Shown here: positions 9,801 through 18,051 of the stretch, one piece after another | Layout of the letters: the number at the start of each line of letters is the position of its first letter | Numbering within the stretch: position 1 is the stretch's first letter | Source of the DNA: Bifidobacterium tsurumiense | Lineage (GTDB): Bacteria > Actinomycetota > Actinomycetes > Actinomycetales > Bifidobacteriaceae | Direction: 5' to 3' | DNA length: 64,000 nt | Assembly: GCF_000741765.1 (NCBI RefSeq) | Contig: NZ_JGZU01000018.1 | Location: 1 to 64,000 of the forward strand | Position numbers and translations under genes: made by a program | Notes under the pieces: model-generated | Told to the model about the DNA's origin: nothing | The model's database searches: none | The model's input: only the letters and a program-made list of their open reading frames with translations

Positions 9801-10935
9801 GCCAGCAGGTCTGACTGCCTCCTATGAGGACGGCAAGTGCGTCATCTCCGGTACCCCAACCGAAGCAGTGACCGATCAGCCATATCAGGTAGTCATCAAC
9901 TACAACCAGCCTGATGGCGACAAGACCACCGGCAAGACCACCGATCCTGCTGAAGGCAAGGCCACCATCAACCCAGCTGAATCGACTCCGACCTTCAATC
10001 CGGATGGCAAGGATCCGAACGGCAACCCGTTCGTTGTGAACCCATCAGCGGATGACCCGGCTAACTGCGCAGTGGCACCTTATGTGACTCTGCCTAGCGA
10101 CACCGGTGTGGTCTACACTGTGACCGACTCGAAGGGCAACACCATCACCGCGGATGCTAACGGACACTACGTCTACGCATACGGCGAAGAAGTGACCGTC
10201 ACCGCAACCCCGGCTGCTGGTTACCAGTTCTCCGGCGATCAGAAGATCGAGTGGAAGTTCAAGTCCATGGCAGCGGCTTCCTGCTTGCCGGACTGGAATG
10301 ACGGAACCACCAAGCCTGGTGTTCCTGTCACCCTGCCAAACACCAATGACGGCACCAAGGTTCCTGAAGGTTCCACGGTCACCGTTGACGGTCCCGGCAC
10401 GGCAACCTTGAACCCTGATGGTTCCATCACGGTCACTCCGAATGGTGACGCCAAGCCTGGCGATACCATTACCGTGACCGTCAAGGATCCGTATGGCAAC
10501 ACCGTTGATACCGTGACTGTCACCGTCACCGAGCCTGACAAGGGTCCGGATTGGAATGATGGCACGGTAACCCCTGGCGGTTCCACCACGATCCCGAATA
10601 ACGGCGGCAAGGTGCCTGACGGCTCCACTGTCACCGTTGATGGACCAGGCAAGGCAACGCTGAATCCTGACGGATCCATCACCGTTGTCACCGACGATGA
10701 TGCCAAGCCTGGCGACAAGATCACCGTGACTGTCAAGGATGGCAACGGCAACGTGATTGATCAGTTCACGATCACCGTTGGTGGTGTCTCCAAGGCACAG
10801 ATCAAGCGCGGCGCCAAGCTGGCAAAGACCGGTTCTGACATGGCTGCAGCAGCAGTCGTGGCTGTGATGGGTCTTGCAGCAGGCATCGCCGGTGTGATCG
10901 CAGTCAACAGGCGTCGTAAGTCAGACGAGCGCTGA
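6811..10935 (+). CDS. Giant sortase-anchored surface protein with calcium-binding and Ig-like repeats
   Basis: About 1,374 residues. I prefer the GTG at 6811 (AGGGGA upstream, followed directly by a clean signal peptide ending GVALAQ) over the ATG at 6757. The order is: an N-terminal region of unknown fold (to about residue 440); Asp-rich thrombospondin type 3-like calcium repeats near residues 520-545, 790-820 and 925-955; Rib-like and cadherin-like Ig repeats between them; an 80-residue Cys-containing module near 1080-1160 shared with the protein at 25420-27138; and two tandem 85-residue repeats beginning WNDGT. The C-terminus has LAKTG, a hydrophobic helix and an Arg-rich tail for sortase. 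It is probably an adhesin or stalk. The ligand is unknown. Expression may switch through the C-tract promoter upstream. Confidence 0.88.
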   Translation: MQIPTRKLAAVLVTGAMLLGGSVGGVALAQDTDGQDASAASTATSDRSTVDETNATVIEADAIADGWIKGVTDASNARNTLSGAAYVTDYGRPSSFSSGLSAVPDGTTVYMQWIDTDNAVSPIYKTVTHDDVDANGDGRPGDYGFDLRAGWTDAAGTKHLYHAVAGQYYRLWIQDYQDESGNTVTMFRQAGGMFPGSLVNSVTGSNLGQFPLLGTNMQKTAVFMYVMPKTGVMTKPEAEWIDGTNNQSTLTGNRIIKGRVWLETGDGDYANSATGVGKNSGDPAAVGYKVVFSSLTAEGAAAYKSQVESQPQAKQSAVAATLLTEHPEYIAATVYTTTDSDGNYQLAFPEGTWSNGNYFYGFVMNPEGDVVESYSSYTAPLFRAPNSTTFATNPVAAPLISAWYNVGFGLILGTAVNLNITNYDVTDNPATNGDTAKLKLTGVALSPLYNKIEWRDSKGKVLATCDADGKGLTSLTEADSCTYTVPDDIADGSVITAVLVSGGNDVSADSFIVLKDTDHDGDPDATDPDNNNDGTPDDPDHTADYQHVTQGVKIDGTVVESNGDSTDGGSELPADLRGLTVTLTAKSDMTYTNNQGVQVTVPAGTVFNAGDASNWLGAKDYPVVHNFGLATFPKGDYTVSILNYGTDYSIADDSQLKDGETVSITGNTASLFVNFKKAEITDNNTPVYGGPNRVPQGGTTTIAAPTFQNAAGETTTPELADSDAFVQDGQVTLPDGTRGDFPGTITVNEDGSIVVTANDDATTGDYKIPIKVTYKDGSTDTVSVPVTVTDQDEDKDGDGVDDDKDKCANTPEGAKVDENGCSVAPSVAGGSAPAVNGIVGTPITPIEVPISNLGKATITDCKVNDLPAGLTASFADGKCTISGTPTEEGTGNYTVTISYTPADGAAATTDPATGTYTISPAESKDDDGDGVPNDKDQCANTPEGATVDGNGCTIAPSVTDDDAPTITGTVGSPITPVEVPISNPGKADITGCTVTGLPAGLTASYEDGKCVISGTPTEAVTDQPYQVVINYNQPDGDKTTGKTTDPAEGKATINPAESTPTFNPDGKDPNGNPFVVNPSADDPANCAVAPYVTLPSDTGVVYTVTDSKGNTITADANGHYVYAYGEEVTVTATPAAGYQFSGDQKIEWKFKSMAAASCLPDWNDGTTKPGVPVTLPNTNDGTKVPEGSTVTVDGPGTATLNPDGSITVTPNGDAKPGDTITVTVKDPYGNTVDTVTVTVTEPDKGPDWNDGTVTPGGSTTIPNNGGKVPDGSTVTVDGPGKATLNPDGSITVVTDDDAKPGDKITVTVKDGNGNVIDQFTITVGGVSKAQIKRGAKLAKTGSDMAAAAVVAVMGLAAGIAGVIAVNRRRKSDER

Positions 10936-10944
10936 GCCTGTGTG

Positions 10945-10999
10945 TCTGATCTTACCGGGTTGCGGCCTCCATTGAGGGACAATACTTGGCAAGATCAGA
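10945..10999 (+). terminator. Inverted repeat after the surface-protein gene
   Basis: TCTGATCTT at 10945-10953 pairs with AAGATCAGA at 10991-10999, with a 37-nt loop that can itself fold (CCTC/GAGG). It starts ten bases after the stop. There is no T-run, so it is a weak terminator candidate. Confidence 0.4.
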
Positions 11000-11055
11000 T
11001 GCCATAAGGCATAAGCATTGCTAGAGCGATGGGCGTTGGTTATGACTAACGCGTA

Positions 11056-11096
11056 TGAAGCGGGGCAGGCACTTTTTGGGGGTCGGTCCCGCTTCA
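11056..11096. other. Second inverted repeat before the glutaredoxin gene
   Basis: TGAAGCGGG at 11056-11064 pairs with CCCGCTTCA at 11088-11096, loop 23 nt. It lies in the 317-bp gap between the surface-protein gene and the glutaredoxin gene. It may be a terminator or leader structure. Apart from this and the repeat at 10945-10999 I see nothing in the gap. Confidence 0.35.
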
Positions 11097-11252
11097 GCAT
11101 ATTTGCATTCCTTCTTTGATGAATATACTTTCATCGACATTGCCTACAGCGAAAGAACACCGTCGTTCATGAATTGAATTTCGTAGTATTGCAATTGCTG
11201 ACATTATTTCAGGCTGCGCGAGAAGCCCGACCAATCGTTGAATGGAGACAAT

Positions 11253-11582
11253 ATGGCAAAGAAGCTCGAGCTGTTTTACAAGGACGATTGTCCGTATTGC
11301 CACAAAGTCATGGACTTTATGGATGAGCATGGCATAAGCGTGGAAATGTGCAATGTCATCACTGATCCTGCCAATCGTGAGCGTTTGCTTGCTGTTGGCG
11401 GCAAGGGTCAGGTTCCTTGCCTGTTCATCGACGGAGAGCCATTGTATGAATCAATGGACATCATCGACTTTTTGGCCAAGGAATTTTCCGTTGACACCAC
11501 CAATGGCGGTGCAAGCATAGGTGCTGGAATCGGTGGTGGCGAAGCAGGCGGTGCCTGCAGCATCGATGGTGACTGCCACTGA
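11253..11582 (+). CDS. Glutaredoxin-like thiol-disulfide oxidoreductase
   Basis: A 109-residue thioredoxin-fold protein. It has the dithiol active site CPYC near residues 14-17, the cis-Pro loop QVPCLFIDG and the ending ESMDIIDFL typical of glutaredoxins. The start at 11253 is set by GGAG six to seven bases upstream; the frame opens 15 bases earlier without a better signal. After the fold comes a Gly-rich tail ending in CSIDGDCH, which adds a second Cys pair not found in ordinary glutaredoxins. Bifidobacteria generally lack glutathione, so reduction by a thioredoxin-reductase-type or mycoredoxin-like partner is more likely. It converges on the LysR gene. Confidence 0.85.
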   Translation: MAKKLELFYKDDCPYCHKVMDFMDEHGISVEMCNVITDPANRERLLAVGGKGQVPCLFIDGEPLYESMDIIDFLAKEFSVDTTNGGASIGAGIGGGEAGGACSIDGDCH

Positions 11583-11635
11583 GCGCACTATAAGTATTAG
11601 TCCATTGTATTTTCTCAAAAATATCCCTTGATAAG

Positions 11636-11669
11636 CGGCTTCGCTGTTCTAGTTTGGAGAGCGGAGCCG
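11636..11669. terminator. Hairpin between convergent glutaredoxin and LysR genes
   Basis: CGGCTTCGCT at 11636-11645 pairs with AGCGGAGCCG at 11660-11669 (one G-T pair), loop 14 nt. Its place between two converging genes fits a shared terminator, though T-runs are poor. Confidence 0.4.
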
Positions 11670-11697
11670 TAAGTATGTGGGAGTGGCAATAACAGCC

Positions 11698-12612
11698 TCA
11701 ATTATCATGATGCAATGCTTCGAATACGTACTCAGTGAATGCTGATGCTGCGGGAGCAAGGATGCGTCCGCGTCGCCAGGCAAGTAGGCAAGTAGTTTCG
11801 ACAGGCGGATTCAAGGGGATATTCTTAGTGCCGTAAACCTCATGGCCCATATCAAAACCGATACGCATTCCAAGCCCCGCGGCGACCATCAGATTGCCGT
11901 TGAGATTGAAATTGCATGTGCCGGCAATGCTGATGCTATCGGCATAGGTACCCAGCCAATTCATCACTTCACGCTGCACCTCAGGTCTTGCAGGCAACAA
12001 TAGCGTTTGGCCTGAGAGGTGCTTCGGTTCAATATGATCTAGTTGCGCCAAAGGACTGGATTCAGGTACGGTAACGCACCATATGTCATGCTTGTTCAGA
12101 CGAATGTAGTCATAATTTTCAACTGATACGGGTTCAACCAATATGGCAAGGTCAAGAATGCCTTGGTCCAGCTGAGCTTTGGCAATATCGGCAGTGTATG
12201 TGAGGACGCTAAATTGCACATTTGGGTTGATCTTACGGAAGGACGCCATTCGATCCAGGACCCAGGGCAGATTACGGGTTTCTCCGCAGGCAAGAGTCAC
12301 TGTTCCGGATAATCCACCTTGGGCGCTATGAACATCCTGAACCGTCTTATCGGCTAAAGCGACTAGTGTTTTGGCGCGGTCGTAGAGCAGACGTCCCTCA
12401 GCAGTAAGCGTCATTGCATGAGTGCTGCGATCAAATAAACGAACGCCGAGGGAACGTTCCATGCCGCGCAATTGCCGAGACAATGTGGGCTGTGAGATTT
12501 GCAATAAATCCGCTGCCCATGTGATATTGCCTTCCTCTGCGACTGCAATGAAATAACGCAGAACACGCAAATCAAGTCCGGTTCGGTTGTTGCCTCGTGA
12601 TGTAGAGGCCAT
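11698..12612 (-). CDS. LysR family transcriptional regulator
   Basis: A 304-residue regulator. The N-terminal winged helix-turn-helix (about residues 13-72) contains AVAEEGNITWAADLLQISQP and LSRQLRGME, the standard LysR recognition region. The remainder is the effector-binding domain. LysR proteins bind DNA as tetramers and respond to small metabolites. No divergently transcribed partner gene lies directly upstream (the 300 bp beyond its start leads to the end of the GH3 gene), so its target cannot be guessed from neighbours. Length is normal and I see no damage. Confidence 0.9.
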   Translation of the reverse strand: MASTSRGNNRTGLDLRVLRYFIAVAEEGNITWAADLLQISQPTLSRQLRGMERSLGVRLFDRSTHAMTLTAEGRLLYDRAKTLVALADKTVQDVHSAQGGLSGTVTLACGETRNLPWVLDRMASFRKINPNVQFSVLTYTADIAKAQLDQGILDLAILVEPVSVENYDYIRLNKHDIWCVTVPESSPLAQLDHIEPKHLSGQTLLLPARPEVQREVMNWLGTYADSISIAGTCNFNLNGNLMVAAGLGMRIGFDMGHEVYGTKNIPLNPPVETTCLLAWRRGRILAPAASAFTEYVFEALHHDN

Positions 12613-12733
12613 GTTTGACCTTCTCTCTGGGTAGTGCCTGCCCGGCTGCGGTCTTGTGGGCTGCGGCTTTCAGGTACTTTCCATACTATCGCGCGATGGA
12701 AACAGCGGGCAGATCGTTTGCCTGCAACAAAGC

Positions 12734-12769
12734 AGCGGGGTCCGGACACTGGAATTGCCGGACCCCGCT
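12734..12769 (-). terminator. Strong hairpin downstream of the GH3 gene
   Basis: AGCGGGGTCCGG at 12734-12745 and CCGGACCCCGCT at 12758-12769 form a perfect 12-bp stem with a 12-nt loop. It lies in the 298-bp gap between the GH3 stop and the LysR start. It most likely ends the GH3 transcript. The rest of the gap shows nothing I can name. Confidence 0.6.
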
Positions 12770-12910
12770 GGTTTATGGTGATTGGGAAATTCGGGAGGAG
12801 AGTCGCCGAGAATCCCAAGAATAGGTGAGAGGGAGTTCATGCCATGTTGGACAGGGATTGACGCTCCCTCTCTATCGAATCGTGCGATCCGAATGGATAT
12901 TTATTTGTGG

Positions 12911-15808
12911 CTACTGGGCGGAGGATACTTCTACCGTTTTCTTGCGGCGGGAGAGGAATCGCTTGACTGCGAGTACTTCCAATCCTGCCAACAGCAATCC
13001 GAGCACAACGCCGGTGGTGATTGCTGCAACCTTCCAAGCTGCCATCGACTCGGTCGGCTCGCCATCGGCATAGCGCCAGCTGTTCACAGTGGTGTAGAGG
13101 ATATTGTGAGCCGCTGTGCGCATGGCCTTCACTGAGGTCGCCGACTTATCGGTGATGTGGTTGGTGGTGCTGGTGGTTGCCAACATTGCATCGGTGCCGC
13201 CGCGGATTGCCTGATCTCCGGTCTGGTAGCCGTAGTTGGTGCCGGAGAAGTAATCGGTTTCCACGAATCCGCGGAAGCCCCATTCGCCGCGCAATACGGT
13301 GTTATTCAATCCGGTATGAGCCGAGGCGTAAAGGTTGCCGATGTAGTTGAATGCGCCCATCATGGCCTGCGCATCACCATCGGCTTTGACGATGGTCTCG
13401 AATGGGCGCAGGTAGATCTCGCGGATTGCCTGTTCGTCGGCCCAAGTGCACAGCTGTCCATTGCGCTGGGTTTCCTGCTCATTCAAGGCGAAGTGCTTGG
13501 TGAAGGAGTAGACGCCACGATCGTCAGCGCCAAGTACTTGTTGTACAGCAAGATCACCTGTCAGCACTGGATCTTCGGAGAAATACTCGAAGTTACGGCC
13601 GCCAAATGCGGAACGGTGGATATTCACCGAAGGTGCGTACCAACCGGAAACCTGCATCTCATGAGCCATATCGCCGATATTCTGTCCGAATTCGCGAGCG
13701 AGATCCTTGTTCCAAGAGCAGGCGAGCACAATATTCGAAGGCAGGCCGATTGAGCTCACTCCGGTGAAATTATCCTTGAGCGCTGCCGGGCCATCCACAT
13801 CGGAAAGGCGAATCTTGCCGATGGACTTGATGGCGGCATTCTGATAACCGGCGTTGGCGATAAGCGTATCCATCTCGTCGAATGTGAGTTCGTCAAGCAA
13901 GGAATCCCACTGAGGATCGTCGTAGGATTTGCCTCGCAAGTCGATGAGACGCACGCCGTTTTTGGCGCCTGTGGTCGGCATTTCATCCGAAGCGTTGTTG
14001 GACTTTGTCGGGTCGTAGTTGCCGTTATTGGTGAAGGTGGCCTTCACGTCATCTGGCATGGAGTAGTTCGTCGGAGCCGCGGTCGCCTCGGCGTAGTTGG
14101 CGAACTGGTTGGCGCGGCTCAAATAGTTCACGTCTCCATTGGCTTCGTCAAACACGTTGGTGGCCACGGTTTTGTCGCCGTTATGAGTATTGCTGTCGGT
14201 GTCGTAGGTCACGGTATCCGATACGGTGATGTTCTTCGAATCGATCACGTGGTGTGAATCCGAGCGGATGGAGATGCCATAGTCGCCGGCTTCCAGCACG
14301 TAGGCCTTGGCGTTCTTGTAGTCGTAGGATGCCAAAACATCGTCATCGAAGGAGATGGATATGGTTTGCGATTCTCCAGGGTTCAGGGACTTGGTCTTCT
14401 CGAAGGTGACCAGATTGGCAGAAGCCTTTTCGATGCCGCCATTGGTGTATGGAGGATTGGAATAGACCTCGACCACATCCTTGCCTGCCTTATTGCCGGT
14501 ATTGGTTACCGTTACGTCTAAGGAAACCTTGCCGTCATTGTAGGTCACGTCGCCCATGGACTGGCTGAACGAGGTGTAGCTCAGACCATATCCGAAGGGG
14601 TATTGCACGGTTTCGTCGTAGTTGATCAGGCCTTCATCCGCGGCGGTTTCGTAGAAACGGTACCCCACATAGATGCCTTCGACATAGTTCACGAATCGAG
14701 GCGAGCGGACGCCACGGGCGGACTCGACTTCAAATTCCTGCACGTTGTCATAGGGGAAGTTGCCGAAGTTATTCCAACTAGGAGTGTTGGTCAGATCATT
14801 GAGGAAGGTGTCCGAAGTCTTGCCTGAGGGGTTGACCTCGCCATTCAAGACCTCGCCAAGAGCCTGGAAGCCGGCCTGACCAGGGTGCGGAGCCCATACC
14901 ACAGACTTGATCTGCGGATAATCATTGACGAAATTCAGCTCAAAAGCGTTGGCGCCGTTGTATACGAGTACCACATTGTCAAAGTTGGAGGTGACCAGGT
15001 CGATCATATCGCGTTCGGACTGGCTGAGCTCCAGATAATGGGTCCCTTCCGGGAAATCCTTGTAATCGCTGGAGTTTTCGTTATATGTGGTGCCCTCGGC
15101 ATTCATATCGGTGGGAAGGTCAAGACCTTCGCCGCCGATACGACCGATGACGATCATTGCGCTATCTGAGAAGTCCTTGGCATCCTGCACGAGGCTGTCG
15201 CCATATGTTTGAGCAGGAGGTTCGGGCAGCGTCCAATCGGCTGAGGTGACTGTTATGGCACCGCGTTCGGTCGAATAGTCGGTGTAGAACTTGGTCAGCT
15301 CGTCATTGGTTTTGAATCCGGCGTCGTGCAGGCTGTCGAGAATTGACGTTGTGTCATAAGCGTCGGAGAGTGCTCCGGAGCCGGTTCCGCCGTAAATGGG
15401 GTTCGTGGAAGCCCAGACGAACACATTGAGATTGCCGGGATTGCTGATCGGCAGCATATCGTCATTGTTTTGCAAAAGCGTGATGCCTTCGCGTTCGATA
15501 TTGACTGCCAGCTCATTGGTGGAGTTGATGGTATCCTGTGACAGCTCGTGTTTGGTGGCTGTGGCCATGGTAATCATGCTATTCAGTGGGCCTGCGAGCA
15601 TAAGCGCCACGGCCACTATTGCGGCAATGCCTACTGCGACCCAGCTGGTTGAGTGGATGAGTTTGCGGTTTGCCGTGTTTGCGACGGTGTGCTTGTTCAC
15701 TGCGATAGTGATCACGATGCCCAAAACCACTGCAACGGCAATGGCGATGAGCTGCGGTGTTATGGATTGGATGACTGCAATGACGTCATCCATATTGATT
15801 TCTAACAT
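12911..15808 (-). CDS. Membrane-anchored glycoside hydrolase family 3 with permuted domain order
   Basis: A 965-residue beta-glycosidase. The alpha/beta sandwich domain comes first (about residues 90-390), then a fibronectin III-like domain (406-520), then the TIM barrel (about 615-915). The barrel holds GGRNFEYFSEDP and KHFALNEQE and the nucleophile Asp852 in GFVETDYFSG. This is the reverse of the common order. Two hydrophobic helices lie at residues 15-38 and 52-72 and a third at about 927-950 before RRKKT, so the catalytic part is probably held outside by anchors at both ends. AAGGAAGG precedes the ATG at 15808. It is divergent from the GH42 locus. Beta-glucosidase or beta-xylosidase activity is a family-level guess. 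Confidence 0.9.
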   Translation of the reverse strand: MLEINMDDVIAVIQSITPQLIAIAVAVVLGIVITIAVNKHTVANTANRKLIHSTSWVAVGIAAIVAVALMLAGPLNSMITMATATKHELSQDTINSTNELAVNIEREGITLLQNNDDMLPISNPGNLNVFVWASTNPIYGGTGSGALSDAYDTTSILDSLHDAGFKTNDELTKFYTDYSTERGAITVTSADWTLPEPPAQTYGDSLVQDAKDFSDSAMIVIGRIGGEGLDLPTDMNAEGTTYNENSSDYKDFPEGTHYLELSQSERDMIDLVTSNFDNVVLVYNGANAFELNFVNDYPQIKSVVWAPHPGQAGFQALGEVLNGEVNPSGKTSDTFLNDLTNTPSWNNFGNFPYDNVQEFEVESARGVRSPRFVNYVEGIYVGYRFYETAADEGLINYDETVQYPFGYGLSYTSFSQSMGDVTYNDGKVSLDVTVTNTGNKAGKDVVEVYSNPPYTNGGIEKASANLVTFEKTKSLNPGESQTISISFDDDVLASYDYKNAKAYVLEAGDYGISIRSDSHHVIDSKNITVSDTVTYDTDSNTHNGDKTVATNVFDEANGDVNYLSRANQFANYAEATAAPTNYSMPDDVKATFTNNGNYDPTKSNNASDEMPTTGAKNGVRLIDLRGKSYDDPQWDSLLDELTFDEMDTLIANAGYQNAAIKSIGKIRLSDVDGPAALKDNFTGVSSIGLPSNIVLACSWNKDLAREFGQNIGDMAHEMQVSGWYAPSVNIHRSAFGGRNFEYFSEDPVLTGDLAVQQVLGADDRGVYSFTKHFALNEQETQRNGQLCTWADEQAIREIYLRPFETIVKADGDAQAMMGAFNYIGNLYASAHTGLNNTVLRGEWGFRGFVETDYFSGTNYGYQTGDQAIRGGTDAMLATTSTTNHITDKSATSVKAMRTAAHNILYTTVNSWRYADGEPTESMAAWKVAAITTGVVLGLLLAGLEVLAVKRFLSRRKKTVEVSSAQ

Positions 15809-16390
15809 CGTCGGTCCTTCCTTGCAATGCCGATCGCTGCCGTGCGGGGCGTTGCATTCGCTTCCTTACTGTCAGGTGTCCGCTGCCATGCGGGCCTTGG
15901 AGTGGTTTCATTGTGATGTCAAGGAATGCGACCAACCAATGTCCCATCATTCATAATTGCTATGCCTTGTAGGCATGGTTGTGGTGTCGGGAGCGCAGAA
16001 AAGATTGGAATGGTGCGAAAATTGCAAGAGTGGACCTGCGCTCTTTCGGTGACGTATATGCGTGTTGTAAGGCCTGCGTGGTCACTTTGATGGCATGAAT
16101 GGTCACTGTGGACACGCTGGATGGGATGATATGAGATATGGCAATGACCCGACAACAGTCAGTGGAGAGCTCGAAGCCATGGGTATTTATTGAATGCTTG
16201 GTCCAATAGTTTGTAAGGCGATTGACGGCTTCCTTCCAATTTTAATAAAGCGCTAAAGCGGATTGAGAAGTCCCAAGAAGTACACGGCTGCTGACTGAAG
16301 TGTGCAAAAAGCGCAAGCATGCCATTTGTACAGTTTCCAAGTATTCATTTCAGCAATAACTTGACCTGTAAAAGTTGGCTATTTAGGTAT
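15809..16390. other. Long intergenic region between GH3 and the GH42 locus
   Basis: No gene is supported; short open frames lack ribosome sites and family resemblance. The only clear element is TAAAGCGCTAAA at 16246-16257, listed separately. The remainder should contain the GH3 promoter, which I could not place with confidence. Confidence 0.4.
16246..16257. promoter_or_regulatory. Candidate CG-centred LacI-type operator
   Basis: TAAAGCGCTAAA has the AGCGCT core common to LacI-family operators. It lies between the divergent GH3 gene and the GH42-locus promoter, about 145 bp upstream of that promoter. An AGCGCT core also occurs in front of the arabinofuranosidase gene at 53040-53047. The binding protein is unknown. 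Confidence 0.35.
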
Positions 16391-16444
16391 TTGACATTTT
16401 GGTACACCGGAGTATCATCATTTTTGTGGTACACAGATGTATCA
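16391..16444 (+). promoter_or_regulatory. Promoter of the GH42 locus with two direct-repeat operators
   Basis: TTGACA at 16391-16396 and TATCAT at 16413-16418 are 16 bp apart. Over and just after the -10 lie two copies of GGTACAC-n4..5-GTATCA-type sequence, at 16401-16417 and 16428-16444, 27 bp apart in the same orientation. Each copy is a loose dyad (GTACAC against GTATCA). They are good candidates for binding by the LacI protein encoded at 22575-23633 at the end of the same locus. Confidence 0.6.
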
Positions 16445-16554
16445 CCTGAAATGTAGGTGATGATGCTGCCGTCGGACTCATCGATAACGGTATCGATCAA
16501 AGTTTGAATGCGACATATTGAGAGATCGCAATGGCGGCGTCGGAAGGAGACCAT

Positions 16555-17904
16555 ATGCAAAACGCGACAAAGATTCTCGCTGCAACAGCTTCAATAGCTA
16601 TGTTGGCTAGCTTGGCGGCCTGCGGTGGTTCGGATGCGTCGGCATCTGCAGGAGATGCCAATAAAGCGGAATTGGTGTTCTGGGGCTGGGATTCTGGCAA
16701 TACCATGAAGGATCTGATAGCCGATTTCGAGAAAGCGAATCCTGGAATCACGGTCAAATTCAACAACACCGGCACTGCGTCGGACACCCAAACGGCTTTG
16801 ACTAACGCGATTGCAGCGGGAAGCGGTGCACCTGATGTAGTAATGCTTGAAGATCCGACTGTAACCCAATTTGCGGTAACCGGCGATTTGGTGAGTTTGA
16901 GTGATATGGGCGCCGCCGATTATGCCAATGATTTCGCAGCAGGCCCTTGGAATAAGTTGCAATATAATGGCCAAACCTTCGCATTGCCTATCGATTCGGG
17001 TCCAGAAGTGTTTTTCTATAACAAGGTAGTATTCGACAAGGCAGGAGTTGATGGTGACTCCATCAAAACTTGGGATGATTATTATGAGGCTGCTAAGAAA
17101 ATCCGTGCGATCGGCTCATATATTACCAATAATTCCGGTTCTTCGATGGAATACCAACCCTTCACCGCGCAGGCTTGGCAAGCAGGTGCGCAGCCGTGGA
17201 AAGTTGATGGCGAAAGTATCACTATCGATATGACCAAGGATGCTGGAATGAAGCGATATATTGAATTCCAGCAGAAGTTGATCGATGAGGACCTCATTGA
17301 TACTAATATTGCCAACTGGTCAGACGATTGGAACCGCTCCCTTAATGACGGTACCTTGGCTTCTTTAACCATTGGCGCTTGGATGCCGGTGAATCTTATG
17401 AATGGTGCTCCTGATCAAGCAGGAAACTGGAGGGTGGCTCAGCTTCCTCAATGGGAGGAAGGCCAGGAGATTTCCGCCGAAGACGGTGGTTCTGCTTTGG
17501 CAATTGTAAAGCAGTCGAAGCAACAGGCCGCAGCATATAAGTTCATCGATTATCTCACTCATGGTGCAGGTGCGGAGACCATGGCTGAGACCGGTACTTT
17601 CCCAAGCTTGAAGAAAATTCTGGAGTCTTCATCCTTCACCGATCCCACCTCTGAAGCCAATAAAAAGGTGAATGACTTCTTTGGCGGACAAAACGTTAAC
17701 GAAGTGCTTTCTGAGGCGGCACAGCGCAAAGTCACCGACTTTCAGTACTTGCCTTATAACCCCTATGCCCAGACCACCTTTGGTGATCAGATTTCCAAGG
17801 CATATACCAAGGAAATTACGCTGAGTGAGGCGTTTGCTAATTACAGCAAGGCATTGGCTGAGCACGGTCAGCAACAGGGATACAGCGTCACCGATAACGA
17901 CTAA
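16555..17904 (+). CDS. Sugar ABC transporter substrate-binding lipoprotein (GH42 locus)
   Basis: A 449-residue family 1 solute-binding protein. The start at 16555 is fixed by GGAAGGAGA five bases upstream. The signal peptide ends in lipobox LAAC, lipidated at Cys23, followed by a short Ser/Ala/Asp linker. It leads the operon of two permeases, GH42 and a LacI regulator, so the ligand is probably a beta-galactoside such as a galacto-oligosaccharide or galactan fragment. It should sit on the outer face of the membrane and deliver to the two permeases. The ligand is inferred from GH42, not from binding residues. Confidence 0.93.
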   Translation: MQNATKILAATASIAMLASLAACGGSDASASAGDANKAELVFWGWDSGNTMKDLIADFEKANPGITVKFNNTGTASDTQTALTNAIAAGSGAPDVVMLEDPTVTQFAVTGDLVSLSDMGAADYANDFAAGPWNKLQYNGQTFALPIDSGPEVFFYNKVVFDKAGVDGDSIKTWDDYYEAAKKIRAIGSYITNNSGSSMEYQPFTAQAWQAGAQPWKVDGESITIDMTKDAGMKRYIEFQQKLIDEDLIDTNIANWSDDWNRSLNDGTLASLTIGAWMPVNLMNGAPDQAGNWRVAQLPQWEEGQEISAEDGGSALAIVKQSKQQAAAYKFIDYLTHGAGAETMAETGTFPSLKKILESSSFTDPTSEANKKVNDFFGGQNVNEVLSEAAQRKVTDFQYLPYNPYAQTTFGDQISKAYTKEITLSEAFANYSKALAEHGQQQGYSVTDND

Positions 17905-18051
17905 AGGTGTGTGGGCTGATTGCTCAGATGTAGTCATCGCGGGGCAGTGACGAGCATTGATGACATGTATTTTGTCTCGCCACCGCCTTGCGAGCTGCAT
18001 ACCCCCTAAGGCTTTCAAAGTCGAATAAGTAATACGTGAATGGAGAACACA

